Shown: in pieces, positions 46,901 through 55,724 of the stretch | How the letters are laid out: every line of letters starts with the position of its first letter | Numbering within the stretch: the first letter of the stretch is position 1 | Origin: Methylomonas aurea | GTDB lineage: Bacteria > Pseudomonadota > Gammaproteobacteria > Methylococcales > Methylomonadaceae | NCBI RefSeq assembly: GCF_024505045.1 | Contig: NZ_JANIBM010000008.1 | Span: 1 to 64,000, forward strand | DNA: 64,000 nt | Reading direction: 5' to 3' | Program-made: the position numbers and the translations under genes | The notes under the pieces: model-generated | Databases searched by the model: none | What the model saw: only the letters and a program-made list of their open reading frames with translations | Told to the model about the DNA's origin: nothing

Positions 46901-47861
46901 GGCCATCGGTTACGGGCGCAACCTAGCCAAGTTGCAGGCCCAGTTCGCGACCAAGGCCGGCGACAGTTTCGACAAACTGGCGCAGGAGGAAATGAACCAT
47001 ACTGGCTGCATCGCCTGGGCCTTCGACGATTTGCCGGAGACCTGGCAGTTCATGCAAAAAGGCCAGAGCTTCATCGGCTTTCCGGCCATCGTCGACGAGG
47101 GACCGACAGTCGGCGTGAAGATTCTGGAAACCCAGCACAAGGCCGAACTGGCCCATTTCGACGGTCTGACCAAGCTGTATCAATTGGTCTGCAAAAAAGA
47201 CGCGCAATACATTTTAAAGAACCACGGCGTGTCGCCGGCTTTGCAATTAGCCTATAACCAATTGCCGGTGCATCCTTTGTTGAAAGACCGTGCCGGCGGC
47301 GATTTCAAGGAGGACGTGTTATATGCGATCTTCGCGGCGGTGTTCGTCGAAGGCCAGACGATTCGCACGCAACAGCAATTCGAGTCTATTCTGGCGGCGA
47401 AAAAATCGACATTAATGTCGACCATGACGCAGGCCGGCAAGCAGATCGGCGAAATCCTGGCATACTACCAAACGTTGAGCAGGCGCCTGCAGGAACCGGC
47501 TGTGGCGCCGAGCTTGCGCGAAGAGATCGAACAACAACTAAGCTTGCTGGTACACAAAGGCTTTTTGCGGTACACCCCGGCCGGGCAATTGCAGTCCCTC
47601 TCGCGCTATTTGAAAGCGGTGGAATTTCGATTGGACAAACAAAAACCGGACTCGGTCGAGGTGCAGGGCTTGAAACGGTTGAACCAACGCTACTGGCAAT
47701 ACATCGAGAAGCAGAGCAAGACCGTAACGCCGACGCCTGAGCGGGAAACTTTTCGCTGGGCGCTGGAGGAACTGCGGGTGTCTATATTCGCCCAACAATT
47801 GAAAACGGCATTTCCGGTGTCTGTGCAGCGCCTCGAAAAACAGTGGAGCGACAGCTACTGA
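43968..47861 (+). CDS. hrpA: ATP-dependent RNA helicase HrpA
   Basis: A 1297-residue DEAH-box helicase, the same size as E. coli HrpA. Motifs in order: Walker A GETGSGKTTQLPKI, Ia TQPRRIAARTVADRIAEE, DEAH in IIDEAHERSLNIDFLLGYL, SAT in ITSATIDPERFA, then ATNVAETSLTVPGI and QRAGRCGRV. The HA2/OB-fold and the long HrpA-specific C-terminal region (DUF3418) follow, with EEMNHTGCIAWAFDDLPE. HrpA rescues stalled ribosomes in E. coli. A TATAAT 30 bp upstream is a good -10 element. Confidence 0.96.
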   Translation: MSVHDTLKQLAKNLQSCMGADRHGLKRQLDRLRGEAGKGKDVGGQLQQLADKIERSVSRCNQRRASVPAINYPDLPVSGKKDEIAELIKNHQVTIVCGETGSGKTTQLPKICLEIGRGISGMIGHTQPRRIAARTVADRIAEELGQAIGNTVGYKVRFHDQTAPNSLVKLMTDGILLAETQNDRYLNQYDTLIIDEAHERSLNIDFLLGYLRWLLPKRPDLKVVITSATIDPERFAKHFNGAPIVNVSGRTYPVDIRYRPIELIEEDDETSADLQQAILDAVDELYRDLRGDILIFLSGEHEIRETTESLRKSHHNSRYEVLPLYSKLSVAEQERVFKPSGNKPRIVLATNVAETSLTVPGIRCVIDSGHARISRYSARSKIQRLPIERISQASANQRAGRCGRVAEGICIRLYSKEDYLARPEFTDPEILRTNLSSVILQMAALKLGDIEEFPFVEPPDEKMVRDGKTSLFEVDALDKQGNLTDTGRQLAKIPTDPKLARMLLAAAQLGSLHEVAIIVSALSIQDPRDKPADKLPQAEAKHAQFKAEDSDFLTLLNLWNAFEEQKKHLTNSKLRKYCQDNFLSYIRMREWHDIHTQIMQVARGDLGLKTAGNPANYEQIHMALLPGLLSNIGFRHEQYEYLGARGLKFFIFPGSGQHKARPKWIMAAEQVETSKVYARTVAKIEPEWIEACAQHLVKRNYYDPHWEKNAGRCGVYERTLLYGLTLTAKRKVPYENVDPKAAREMFIRHALVNQDYHSNAPFFKANEKLLEEVGYIQHKGRRVDLIEDEEWLYQFYDKKLPAEIVSGITLDQWRKKVERENPKILFLTKEDLTRTDDNQINDWDFPDSKKVGDLTIELHYRFEPGHDEDGVTAIVPVHQLNQIRQLPFDWLVPGMLEEKVVALIKALPKHLRKHFVPVPNTAKACLEIEPDFKGSLYEWLSNRLRKLTGEAIPLNEWQPDALPEHLKMNFRVVDDAGRAIGYGRNLAKLQAQFATKAGDSFDKLAQEEMNHTGCIAWAFDDLPETWQFMQKGQSFIGFPAIVDEGPTVGVKILETQHKAELAHFDGLTKLYQLVCKKDAQYILKNHGVSPALQLAYNQLPVHPLLKDRAGGDFKEDVLYAIFAAVFVEGQTIRTQQQFESILAAKKSTLMSTMTQAGKQIGEILAYYQTLSRRLQEPAVAPSLREEIEQQLSLLVHKGFLRYTPAGQLQSLSRYLKAVEFRLDKQKPDSVEVQGLKRLNQRYWQYIEKQSKTVTPTPERETFRWALEELRVSIFAQQLKTAFPVSVQRLEKQWSDSY

Positions 47862-47899
47862 CAGCGGCGCCGGATAAACCATAACCAAGAGGGCAAACG

Positions 47900-48604
47900 A
47901 TGATACCGATTCGCGATTCGATACCTTGCCAGACCAAGCCTTACGTCACGTGGGGCATTATTGCCTTGTGCGTCGCGGTGTATTTGATGATGTTGCTGAT
48001 GCCGGACGAAGTCGGCCAGCACTTCGCCTACATGTACGGCATGGTGCCGATTCGTTATTCCAACCCGGATTGGGCTTATGCCTTCGGTCTGCCGCCGGAC
48101 CATTATTTGTCGTTTCTGACCAGCCTGTTTTTGCACGGCGGCTTTTTGCACCTGTTGATGAACATGGTGTTTTTGTGGATCTTCGCCGACAACATCGAAG
48201 ATTTGATGGGGCATAAACGCTTTCTGGCGTTTTACATCTTGTGCGGGCTGCTGGCTACCTATGCCCAATGGTATTTTTATCCGACCATGGCGGTGCCGGT
48301 GGTCGGCGCTTCCGGTGCGATTGCCGGCGTATTGGGAGCCTATTTTGTGCGCTTCCCTTACGCGACGGTGGTAATTCTGGTGCCGATCTTATTTTATCCG
48401 TTGTTTTTTCAGGTACCTGCGATTGCCTTTCTCGGGTTTTGGGTGATCGTGCAATTGGGCGACGCATTTACTGCTGCGGTATTCGACAATGTCGCGGTCG
48501 ATTCGGCTTGGTGGTCACACTTGGGCGGCTTTGCGGCTGGGGCGCTGCTGCATCCCCTTTTCATCGAGAATAAACCCGCACAGGCCGACTTAAGCGCGGA
48601 ATAG
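47900..48604 (+). CDS. Rhomboid-family intramembrane serine protease
   Basis: A 234-residue inner-membrane protease with about six helices. The catalytic Ser is in VVGASGAIAGVLGAYF (GASG, the GxSG motif) and the catalytic His in WWSHLGGFAAGALLHP. The family's HGGFLHLLMNMVFLWIFADN segment, including His and Asn of the oxyanion site, precedes them. It starts 38 bp after hrpA. Substrates of such proteases are mostly unknown. Confidence 0.92.
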   Translation: MIPIRDSIPCQTKPYVTWGIIALCVAVYLMMLLMPDEVGQHFAYMYGMVPIRYSNPDWAYAFGLPPDHYLSFLTSLFLHGGFLHLLMNMVFLWIFADNIEDLMGHKRFLAFYILCGLLATYAQWYFYPTMAVPVVGASGAIAGVLGAYFVRFPYATVVILVPILFYPLFFQVPAIAFLGFWVIVQLGDAFTAAVFDNVAVDSAWWSHLGGFAAGALLHPLFIENKPAQADLSAE

Positions 48605-48650
48605 CCCTAGTCGCGGGCAAAAAGTAGAGAAAACGCTGGGGGTTTTATTT

Positions 48651-48656
48651 TATAAT
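48651..48656 (+). promoter_or_regulatory. Candidate -10 element (TATAAT)
   Basis: A perfect TATAAT follows a T-rich run in the gap between the rhomboid gene and the small membrane-protein gene at 48750. No convincing -35 was seen, and the resulting leader would be about 90 bases. Confidence 0.4.
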
Positions 48657-48749
48657 GCCGACGTTCGCGAGCGGCGGAAAATGCGATACAAATCAAGGCC
48701 GTTGCTTATAAGTGCAAAAGAATCCCCATTCAATCGAGAAATATTGATC

Positions 48750-49073
48750 ATGAAAAACCTAAATGTTGTGCTGGTAAGGCTGTTGCAGTTCGTGGTGTTC
48801 GCCTTGTTTACATTCATCGTGCTGGTTTACTTCGGCACCATGATTTTGTTGCCGCTGGATATCGTGGTATTGATTACCAAAGCTTTGAGCGTATTGGGTA
48901 TCGGTACGGTGTTTGGCGCGATCGTTGCGGTACCTGCGGTGGCTTACCTGGGTAAGATCGTTTACAACACGCCGGGTTTGATTCAAATGATTGTCGATAA
49001 CGGTATCGAATTGGCTAACTTGGGCAAACAACGGGTAGAAGCCTTCAATAAAATCGCCGAAGCCGCTAAATAA
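48750..49073 (+). CDS. Small membrane protein of unknown function
   Basis: A 107-residue protein starting at ATG 48750; the same frame extends upstream to 48681, but the extension is charged and lacks protein character. Two long hydrophobic helices (VVFALFTFIVLVYFGTMILL and IGTVFGAIVAVPAVAYLG) precede an amphipathic C-terminus (ELANLGKQRVEAFNKIAEAA). It has its own candidate promoter and a strong terminator immediately after it, so it is probably a monocistronic, well-expressed gene. Family not recognised. Confidence 0.75.
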   Translation: MKNLNVVLVRLLQFVVFALFTFIVLVYFGTMILLPLDIVVLITKALSVLGIGTVFGAIVAVPAVAYLGKIVYNTPGLIQMIVDNGIELANLGKQRVEAFNKIAEAAK

Positions 49074-49093
49074 GATAAGTTTTCGTGGATAAG

Positions 49094-49120
49094 AAAAAGG
49101 GGCCTGATGGCCCCTTTTTT
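49094..49120. terminator. Bidirectional rho-independent terminator
   Basis: AAAAAGGGGCC-TGAT-GGCCCCTTTTTT: a GC-rich stem with A and T tracts on both sides. It lies between the convergent small membrane-protein gene and prfC, and can end transcription from both. Confidence 0.9.
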
Positions 49121-49132
49121 GTGTCTGGCGGT

Positions 49133-50707
49133 TTACAGTTCGCGGGTGGCACTGAAATGGATGTCCGGCCAGCGTTCTTCCGTCAATTGCAGATTGACCC
49201 TGCTGGTCGCCAGATAGACCAGATAGCCGCCGCCGTCCTCGGCCAGGTTTTCGAAGGCCTTGTTCTTGAATTCTTCCAGTTTGGCTGGATTATCGGAACT
49301 GACCCAGCGTACGGTGTTGATTGGTGAGGCGTCGTAAACGCATTCGACGTTGTACTCGTGTTTCAAGCGGTGAGCGGTGACGTCGAACTGCAGGATGCCG
49401 ACCGCGCCCAGAATCAAATCATTGTTTTTCAGCGGTTTGAACAGTTGGGTGGCGCCTTCCTCGGTCAACTGCACCAAGCCTTTTTGCAAGGCCTTGGCGC
49501 GTAATGGGTCTTTCAACACCACGCGGCGGAACAACTCCGGTGCGAAGTAGGGGATACCGCCGAATTTCAAGGTTTCGCCCTGGGTGAAAGTGTCGCCAAC
49601 CTGAATAGTGCCGTGGTTATGCAAGCCGATGATGTCGCCAGGATAGGCTTCTTCCACATGCTTGCGGCTGTCGGCCTGGAAGGTGATCGCGTTGGCTACC
49701 TGGATGCTTTTGCCAATCCGCACATGGTGCATCTTCATGCCCTTCTCGAATTTGCCGGAACAGATGCGCATGAAGGCGACGCGGTCGCGGTGGGCCGGGT
49801 CCATGTTGGCCTGAATCTTGAAGACGAAGCCCGTGAATTTGTCTTCCTCCGGCTTGACTTCGCGCTGTTCGGCCTGACGTGGGCGCGGCGGCGGTGCAAA
49901 CTCGGCGAAAGCGTCGAGCAGCTCGGCGATGCCGAAGTTGTTGATTGCAGAGCCAAAAAACACCGGGGTTTGTTCGCCACGCAGATATTTGTCCAGATCG
50001 AACTCGTGGCTGGCGCCCTTTACCAAGTCGATTTCCTCCCGCAATTCGTCGGCCTGCAGGCCAAGCAGTTCGTCCAAATGCGGATTATTCAAGCCCTTGA
50101 CTAGCGTGGACTCGGCGATTTTGCCGCCGTGCTGCGGGTTGAACAGCAAAATCTCGTCCCTGTACAACTGGTACACACCCTTGAAGCGCTTGCCCATACC
50201 GATCGGCCAAGTCATCGGCGCGCATTCGATTTTCAGCACGCTTTCCACTTCGTCCAGCAGTTCGATCGGTTCCCGGCCCTCCCGGTCCAGTTTGTTGATG
50301 AAGGTCAGGATTGGTGTGTCGCGCAGGCGGCAGACTTCCATCAATTTGATGGTACGGTCCTCGACGCCCTTGGCGACGTCGATCACCATCAACGCGGAGT
50401 CGACGGCAGTCAGCGTGCGGTAGGTGTCTTCCGAGAAATCTTCGTGGCCCGGCGTATCGAGCAGGTTGACGATCGCGCCGTTGTGTTCGAACTGCATCAC
50501 CGAGGTAGTGACCGAAATCCCGCGTTCCTTTTCCATTTCCATCCAGTCGGAGGTGGCGTGGCGCGCCGCCTTGCGGCCCTTGACCGAGCCCGCCAGCTGA
50601 ATCGCGCCGCCGAACAGCAGCAGTTTTTCGGTGATGGTGGTTTTACCGGCATCGGGGTGAGAAATAATGGCAAAGGTTCTGCGGCGCTTGTATTCTGGGA
50701 CTTCCAT
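49133..50707 (-). CDS. prfC: Peptide chain release factor 3
   Basis: A 524-residue translational GTPase that recycles RF1/RF2 from the ribosome. The start is set at ATG 50707 ([19 protein letters not shown]); an in-frame extension to 50761 adds 18 atypical residues. GTPase motifs: [15 protein letters not shown] (P-loop), [12 protein letters not shown] (switch I), [14 protein letters not shown] (G3), [12 protein letters not shown] (NKxD). The remaining domains match RF3 and the length fits the E. coli protein (529). It shares a bidirectional terminator with the convergent gene. Confidence 0.96.
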   Translation of the reverse strand: MEVPEYKRRRTFAIISHPDAGKTTITEKLLLFGGAIQLAGSVKGRKAARHATSDWMEMEKERGISVTTSVMQFEHNGAIVNLLDTPGHEDFSEDTYRTLTAVDSALMVIDVAKGVEDRTIKLMEVCRLRDTPILTFINKLDREGREPIELLDEVESVLKIECAPMTWPIGMGKRFKGVYQLYRDEILLFNPQHGGKIAESTLVKGLNNPHLDELLGLQADELREEIDLVKGASHEFDLDKYLRGEQTPVFFGSAINNFGIAELLDAFAEFAPPPRPRQAEQREVKPEEDKFTGFVFKIQANMDPAHRDRVAFMRICSGKFEKGMKMHHVRIGKSIQVANAITFQADSRKHVEEAYPGDIIGLHNHGTIQVGDTFTQGETLKFGGIPYFAPELFRRVVLKDPLRAKALQKGLVQLTEEGATQLFKPLKNNDLILGAVGILQFDVTAHRLKHEYNVECVYDASPINTVRWVSSDNPAKLEEFKNKAFENLAEDGGGYLVYLATSRVNLQLTEERWPDIHFSATREL

Positions 50708-50874
50708 GGAGATTCTGATAAGTTTCGCGATAAACGTTGCGTAGCAACTGAAATGACGCAATTGGAGACTGAATCGCCATTATAACGTAAGCGATAGCCG
50801 CACTGGACGGTTGCCAATTGAAGGAAAGCAATGATTAGCGGATGGATTAACGAAAGTACCGCGAATCTTTTGTA

Positions 50875-51252
50875 TCAGCGTGCCGAACGTGGGGCGGCGG
50901 AACGGCGGGCATACCAGTAGCAGGATAGGCTGCCGCACAAGCCGCCCAACGAATCGGCCAGCCAATCCAGTTCGCTCGATTCGCGGCCGACGACAAAGGA
51001 TTGGTGCCATTCGTCGGATAGGCCGTAGATGCTGCAAAATGCCGCGACTATCACTAAATGCCAGTGGCGAGGGACCGAGAAATGGGCAAAGTAGCGCCAG
51101 GCGAACGCCGCCATCGCGAAATAGGCCAGGAAGTGGTCGAGTTTGTCTTGGTTTTCGACGAGCGCGTGGTCGGGCAATTTGGTTTGGTCGGAAAGCCAGA
51201 AAATAAATGCGCAATACAGCAACAGGGCGGATAGATCCAGAATTTTGTACAT
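50875..51252 (-). CDS. VanZ-like family membrane protein
   Basis: A 125-residue protein with about four helices. The family pattern is present: FWLSDQTKLP, DKLDHFLAYFAMAAFAWRYF, AFCSIYGLSDEWHQSFVVGR and ELDWLADSLGGLCGS. The conserved His, Asp-Glu-x-x-Gln and Asp residues line up with VanZ-like proteins, which are linked to teicoplanin resistance in Gram-positives but of unknown role in proteobacteria. The gene starts nine bases after the upstream Cys-motif gene on the same strand, so they are co-transcribed. Confidence 0.88.
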   Translation of the reverse strand: MYKILDLSALLLYCAFIFWLSDQTKLPDHALVENQDKLDHFLAYFAMAAFAWRYFAHFSVPRHWHLVIVAAFCSIYGLSDEWHQSFVVGRESSELDWLADSLGGLCGSLSCYWYARRSAAPRSAR

Positions 51253-51261
51253 GACGGCGGC

Positions 51262-52020
51262 TCAGGTTTGGGGGGGCGACTGCAGCGGTTTACGGTAGCT
51301 GTCGAACAGATAGCTGATTTCCTCCAGACCGTCCTCTATCGACCAAGAAACTGTCTTCGACAGTAAATCCAGCAAAATCACGCCGTTTACGGCGGCATCT
51401 TCGCTGATTCCCGCTCTCAGGCGTTGTGTTAGGTGCAGATTGATGATTTGCAGGTTTTGGTAAATCTTCAGTAATTCTTCGAGTTCCAGCGAATAGGGCA
51501 AACCATCCTGGCGGCGAAAATATTGCGCAAGCAGGAATGTGGCGGTTACCCGGTAGATGGTTTCGTCCTGGTCGGCCAACGGTAGGTGGAAGCGCGCCAT
51601 GGGCTTTAAATATTCGGTGTGTGGGCAGGGGCTGGTGGCCATGATTAGGCCGAGAATGGAGCTGGCGATATGTTGGGCCGTACTTTCGCAGCGAACCGTT
51701 CTGCGGTCGGTGATGACTTCGACGCTCATCGGCTTGTGCGAGACCAAATGGCCGCACAATTCCAATAGCGGAGCCAAATTGACGGCTACCGGGCAATGTG
51801 GGGTTTGTGCAGCATTTAGCGGGCAGTTATGGCATTGGTGGTAGCCTAATTCGGTCCAAAATGGGTAGGGCTCCTTGGCCGCAGGAATCAGCGTCATGGT
51901 CGGTTTGTGGATATCGATTGGAAATTCCGCGCAATCGCAGTCTTCGGCCTTGAGCCGGTAGACGAAGCGCAAAACATCCTGCGGAGGATATTCGTTGGGA
52001 TTTGCAGCTTGATTTTGCAT
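51262..52020 (-). CDS. Unknown protein with Cys cluster
   Basis: A 252-residue soluble protein I cannot assign by name. A possible metal-binding cluster lies in the N-terminal third: DCDCAEF, then YHQCHNCPLNAAQTPHCPVA, giving six Cys and two His in about 60 residues. The rest is helical (EELLKIYQNLQIINLHLTQRL). No signal peptide or membrane helix. Nine bases separate it from the VanZ-like gene. A CxxC...C arrangement like this could hold zinc or an iron-sulfur cluster; either is a guess. Confidence 0.75.
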   Translation of the reverse strand: MQNQAANPNEYPPQDVLRFVYRLKAEDCDCAEFPIDIHKPTMTLIPAAKEPYPFWTELGYHQCHNCPLNAAQTPHCPVAVNLAPLLELCGHLVSHKPMSVEVITDRRTVRCESTAQHIASSILGLIMATSPCPHTEYLKPMARFHLPLADQDETIYRVTATFLLAQYFRRQDGLPYSLELEELLKIYQNLQIINLHLTQRLRAGISEDAAVNGVILLDLLSKTVSWSIEDGLEEISYLFDSYRKPLQSPPQT

Positions 52021-52388
52021 TTTGCCTACAAGATTAACTGAAAATTGCGGGTAGAGGGTTTCTTACCAATTCATCCGGTTGCACGGCAAATCGCCTGCCG
52101 ATGGGGCGAATTGTAGGGGCCTGATCTTGGGATTGTAAATCTTTCCAAGTCGGGGCGCGCAGCAGCCGGTTTTCTCAATCGGCGCGGCCACGCCAAGTGA
52201 ACCGGTTTAGCCCATGATAGAATCGCTGACGGTCATGCGCTTCGACATGGATTTCGGTTTGCGTCCGGAGAAAAAATTGAGCTGCCTTGCCCCGGCGGGA
52301 TTGGACTCGTCGACTCGCGGAGTGACCGAAGTTTCGATGCCCGCCTGACGATGCCGAGTTATCAGCACAGGATTAAATCCGGAGTACC
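52021..52388. other. Divergent intergenic region
   Basis: About 370 bp between the Cys-cluster gene and the DUF455 gene, divergently transcribed. It should hold both promoters. A 44-codon open frame (52214-52348, +) is present but has no support beyond its start and stop. No strong hairpin was seen. Confidence 0.35.
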
Positions 52389-53192
52389 ATGCAATCAGTG
52401 TTCGAATTTGCCGAGCGGTGTCTGTTTGACGCCGATATTGAACTAAAACTAGCCTTTACTTTTCAGGCTCGGCAACTCATGGCGGAAAATCGCCTGTCCT
52501 TAACGCCAGCCGGCGAGCCGTTACCGATTGCCGCTACGATATTTCCGGAAAAACCGGAACTGATGATGCCGCGTGACATGCCGAAACGGCGCTTGGATAC
52601 CATCGAAGGCAAGGCGGCTTTTTTTCATGCCTTGGCTCATATCGAATTCGTCGCAATTTATCTGGCGTGGGACATCATCTACCGCTTTCGCGGCTTGCCG
52701 GACGATTTTTACCGGGATTGGTTGCTGATTGCCGATGAAGAAGCGCAGCATTTTCAACTTATCCGTAATCGGCTGCGGCAATTGGGTAGCGATTACGGTG
52801 CTTTTCCGGCGCACGGGGGATTATGGTCGCATGCCGAGGATACTGCGGAAGATGTTTTAGCCAGATTGGCGATCGTCCCGCGTTGCATGGAGGCACGGGG
52901 TTTGGATGTCACTCCCGGCATGCGCGACAAACTGGCGACGATGGGCGACGCAGACGGTGCAGCCATATTGGCGCGGATATACAACGATGAAATCGGCCAT
53001 GTCGAGCGCGGCTCGTTTTGGTTCAATAGCCTGAGCCGGCAGCGGGGGCTGGAGGCCGAGCAGCATTATAAGGATTTGATTTTGGGTTATTACAAGGGGA
53101 AACCGAAAGGGCCATTCAACCGAGAAGTGCGTATAATCGCCGGCTTCTCGGATAACGAACTCGACTGGCTGGAGGAAAGGCTGCATGAATAA
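52389..53192 (+). CDS. DUF455 ferritin-like protein
   Basis: A 267-residue helical protein of the DUF455 family (ferritin-like fold). Metal-ligand candidates come in the expected spacing: FFHALAHIEFVAIYLAWD (EHxxH type), IADEEAQHFQLIRNRL (ExxH), MEARGLDVTPGM and YNDEIGHVERG (ExxH). These suggest a di-iron site, and the fold is related to MiaE. No enzymatic role has been established for DUF455 as far as I know. A GGAG motif lies just before the ATG. Its last 8 bases overlap the start of the nnrS gene, so the two are translated together. Confidence 0.85.
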   Translation: MQSVFEFAERCLFDADIELKLAFTFQARQLMAENRLSLTPAGEPLPIAATIFPEKPELMMPRDMPKRRLDTIEGKAAFFHALAHIEFVAIYLAWDIIYRFRGLPDDFYRDWLLIADEEAQHFQLIRNRLRQLGSDYGAFPAHGGLWSHAEDTAEDVLARLAIVPRCMEARGLDVTPGMRDKLATMGDADGAAILARIYNDEIGHVERGSFWFNSLSRQRGLEAEQHYKDLILGYYKGKPKGPFNREVRIIAGFSDNELDWLEERLHE

Positions 53193-54360
53193 CAAACCGG
53201 TTTTTGATTACCCGCTGTTTGCAATGGGCTTTCGCGCTTTTTTCTCACTGGCTGGTCTCTCGGCACTGGCTTTGATTGCGTTATGGAACTCGATGTCCAA
53301 AGGCGCCTTGCATATCGACAATTATTTCGCCGGTAGCCTGTGGCATGCGCATGAGATGTTGTTGGGTTACACCGCGGCAGTGATAGCCGGTTTTTTGCTG
53401 ACCGCGGTCAGAAACTGGACCGGACTGCAAACCGTAAACCCGGACCAGTTGGCCTCATTGAGTTTTCTATGGATATACGGTCGGGTATTGCCGTTTTATT
53501 CTGGCCTGCTGCCTGACGGATTGATCGCCGTCGCCGATATGCTGTTTCTGCCGGCTGTAGCTTATTTCGTTGCTCGGCCCCTGTTGAAGACAGGCGATAT
53601 CAAAAATCTGGTTTTTATCGCTATGTTGCTGTTGCTTACCCTGGGTAACGGCCTGATTCACGCTCAAATTTTGAGTTTGTCGGCAACCAGCGCCGGCTTG
53701 GGTTTGACGTTGGTTGTTGCCGTAGTGGTGGCGATGATTTTGGTGATTGCTGGTAGGGTATTTCCGTTTTTTACCGAACGCGGCTTATCGGGCGTGATTT
53801 GCATCCGCAATCCTGCTTTGGATGTGGCGGCGGTGGCCGCCGGCATGGCGGTTTTTGCGTTGTTGATGTTTGGCGTCTCTGGCGCGGTGTTGGCGGTTGC
53901 GGCAATTGTTGCTCTGGTTGTCAATGCGTTGCGAGTGTCCGCTTGGTACAACGCGCGGATCTGGTACGTGCCGTTGTTATGGGTGTTATATATCGGTTAC
54001 GGTTGGTTGATACTCGGATTCGGTTTGGTGGCGTTGTCGGCATTTGCCTGGGTTCAGCCGGCGCTGGCTATGCATGCCTTTACGGTCGGCGGAATCGGCG
54101 TATTGACGTTGGGGATGATGGCTAGGGTGGCGTTAGGGCATACCGGGCGTGCGCTGAAGGCCTCGAATGTTGTGGCGATTGCGTTTTTGCTTTTGAACGT
54201 CGCTACGTTGTTCAGGGTAATGTTTCCGGCGCTGCTGCCGACTTGGTACGGCGGATTTGTCATGGCATCCAGCTATTGCTGGTTGGCGGCGTTTTCGTTA
54301 TTCGCCTTCTATTATGCGCCGATATTGACATCGCCGCGGGTCGACGGTCAGCCCGGCTGA
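53185..54360 (+). CDS. nnrS: NnrS family haem-copper membrane protein
   Basis: A 391-residue protein with about 12 helices. NnrS hallmarks: FAMGFRAFFSLAGLSAL, SLWHAHEMLLGYTAAVIAGF (His ligands), LTAVRNWTGLQ, MILVIAGRVFPFFTERGL and HAFTVGGIGVLTLGMMARVALGHTGR. NnrS proteins help cells resist nitric oxide stress by an unclear mechanism. It overlaps the DUF455 gene by 8 bases and ends at a strong terminator. No NsrR or NnrR site was identified. Confidence 0.92.
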   Translation: MNNKPVFDYPLFAMGFRAFFSLAGLSALALIALWNSMSKGALHIDNYFAGSLWHAHEMLLGYTAAVIAGFLLTAVRNWTGLQTVNPDQLASLSFLWIYGRVLPFYSGLLPDGLIAVADMLFLPAVAYFVARPLLKTGDIKNLVFIAMLLLLTLGNGLIHAQILSLSATSAGLGLTLVVAVVVAMILVIAGRVFPFFTERGLSGVICIRNPALDVAAVAAGMAVFALLMFGVSGAVLAVAAIVALVVNALRVSAWYNARIWYVPLLWVLYIGYGWLILGFGLVALSAFAWVQPALAMHAFTVGGIGVLTLGMMARVALGHTGRALKASNVVAIAFLLLNVATLFRVMFPALLPTWYGGFVMASSYCWLAAFSLFAFYYAPILTSPRVDGQPG

Positions 54361-54367
54361 CAGGCAC

Positions 54368-54398
54368 AAAAAAGGCGGCTGAAAAGCCGCCTTTTTTT
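54368..54398. terminator. Rho-independent terminator between nnrS and ispG
   Basis: AAAAAAGGCGGCT-GAAA-AGCCGCCTTTTTTT: a perfect stem with flanking A and T runs, so it can act on both the nnrS transcript and the convergent ispG transcript. Confidence 0.9.
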
Positions 54399-54408
54399 GG
54401 TCGGGAGG

Positions 54409-55629
54409 TTAGTGAGCGCTGTAGTGCGTCTCGATATAGCGTTCGACTAGTGCTTGGAATTCCTCGGCAATATTGTCGCCTTTTAAGGTCACGGTCTTGA
54501 CGCCGTCTTCGAATACCGGGGCTACCGGCGACTCGCCGCTGCCCGGCAAGCTGATGCCGATATTGGCGTTCTTACTTTCGCCCGGACCGTTAACGACGCA
54601 GCCCATCACGGCGACTTCCATGTTTTCCACACCTTTGTACTTGTCTTTCCATACCGGCATCTGGTCGCGCAGATAGGCCTGGATGTCTTGGGCCAGCCTT
54701 TGGAAATAATCGCTGGTGGTACGGCCGCACCCGGGGCAGGCGATGACCATTGGCGTGAAGGAACGGAAGCCCATGGTTTGCAAAATTTCCTGAGCCACGA
54801 TAACCTCTTTGGTACGCGGGGCACCCGGCTCTGGCGTTAGAGACACGCGTATCGTGTCGCCGATGCCTTGCTGCATCAGGACACCCAAGGCGGCGGAAGA
54901 GGCGACGATGCCTTTTGAGCCCATGCCCGCTTCAGTCAGGCCTAAGTGCAACGCGTAATCGCAACGGCTGGAGATGTCTTGGTAGATGCTGATCAACTCC
55001 TGCACGTTGCTGATTTTGCAGGAAAGTATGATTTTGTCCTTGCCCAGTCCGAGTTCGACCGCCTTGGCGGCGCTTTCCAGTGCCGACAGGACGATGGCCT
55101 CCCGGGTAATGGCCGACAATTCCTTTGGTTGTGCCAACTGGCGGTTTTCGTCCAGCAAGCGGGTCAATACCGCCTGGTCTAAGCTGCCGCCGTTGACCCC
55201 GATGCGGACCGGTTTGTTGTAGCGGATCGCAAATTCGATCATTTGCTGGAATTGCGGATCGCGCGCCTTGCCTTTGCCGACGTTGCCGGGGTTGATGCGG
55301 TACTTGGCAAGGGCTTGAGCACAGTCCGGGTATTTTTCCAACAGTTTGTGGCCGTTGAAGTGAAAGTCGCCAACAATCGGTACGGAAAAGCCTTTTTGCT
55401 CGAGTTGGTTGACGATTTCCGGAACGGCTTTGGCTGCTTCTTCGGTGTTGACCGTGACTCTGACTATTTCCGAGCCGGCGGTTGCTAATTCCATGATCTG
55501 TTGGACGCTTGCTGAAACATCGGCAGTATCGGTATTGGTCATCGATTGGACGACGATCGGCGCGCCGCCGCCGACTTTAACGTTACCGACCAAAACCTGT
55601 TGGGTGTGTTTTCTGGGGCTAATAGACAT
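54409..55629 (-). CDS. ispG: 4-hydroxy-3-methylbut-2-en-1-yl diphosphate synthase
   Basis: A 406-residue iron-sulfur enzyme of the MEP isoprenoid pathway, converting methylerythritol cyclodiphosphate to HMBPP. The N-terminal TIM barrel shows [14 protein letters not shown] and NPGNVGKGK; the C-terminal Fe-S domain has the Cys ligands in [10 protein letters not shown] and [21 protein letters not shown]. Length and motifs match the bacterial GcpE family. It is convergent with nnrS and shares the terminator. Confidence 0.96.
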   Translation of the reverse strand: MSISPRKHTQQVLVGNVKVGGGAPIVVQSMTNTDTADVSASVQQIMELATAGSEIVRVTVNTEEAAKAVPEIVNQLEQKGFSVPIVGDFHFNGHKLLEKYPDCAQALAKYRINPGNVGKGKARDPQFQQMIEFAIRYNKPVRIGVNGGSLDQAVLTRLLDENRQLAQPKELSAITREAIVLSALESAAKAVELGLGKDKIILSCKISNVQELISIYQDISSRCDYALHLGLTEAGMGSKGIVASSAALGVLMQQGIGDTIRVSLTPEPGAPRTKEVIVAQEILQTMGFRSFTPMVIACPGCGRTTSDYFQRLAQDIQAYLRDQMPVWKDKYKGVENMEVAVMGCVVNGPGESKNANIGISLPGSGESPVAPVFEDGVKTVTLKGDNIAEEFQALVERYIETHYSAH

Positions 55630-55724
55630 AGAATTGTGTTTTCAGTAACTCGAATTGTTTAAAAATACCAAGTAATTCACTTAGGATTAAAATTATACCT
55701 CCATAGCCACGGGACGGAAAAATT

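Noticed and set aside
52214-52348. 44-codon plus-strand open frame upstream of the DUF455 gene
   Set aside because: It has no recognisable motif or hydrophobic segment and no clear ribosome-binding site.
55681-55724. Later ATG start for the metallophosphoesterase
   Set aside because: The first in-frame ATG would remove the first D-x-H, GD and GNHE metal-binding motifs; the TTG at 55725 keeps them.
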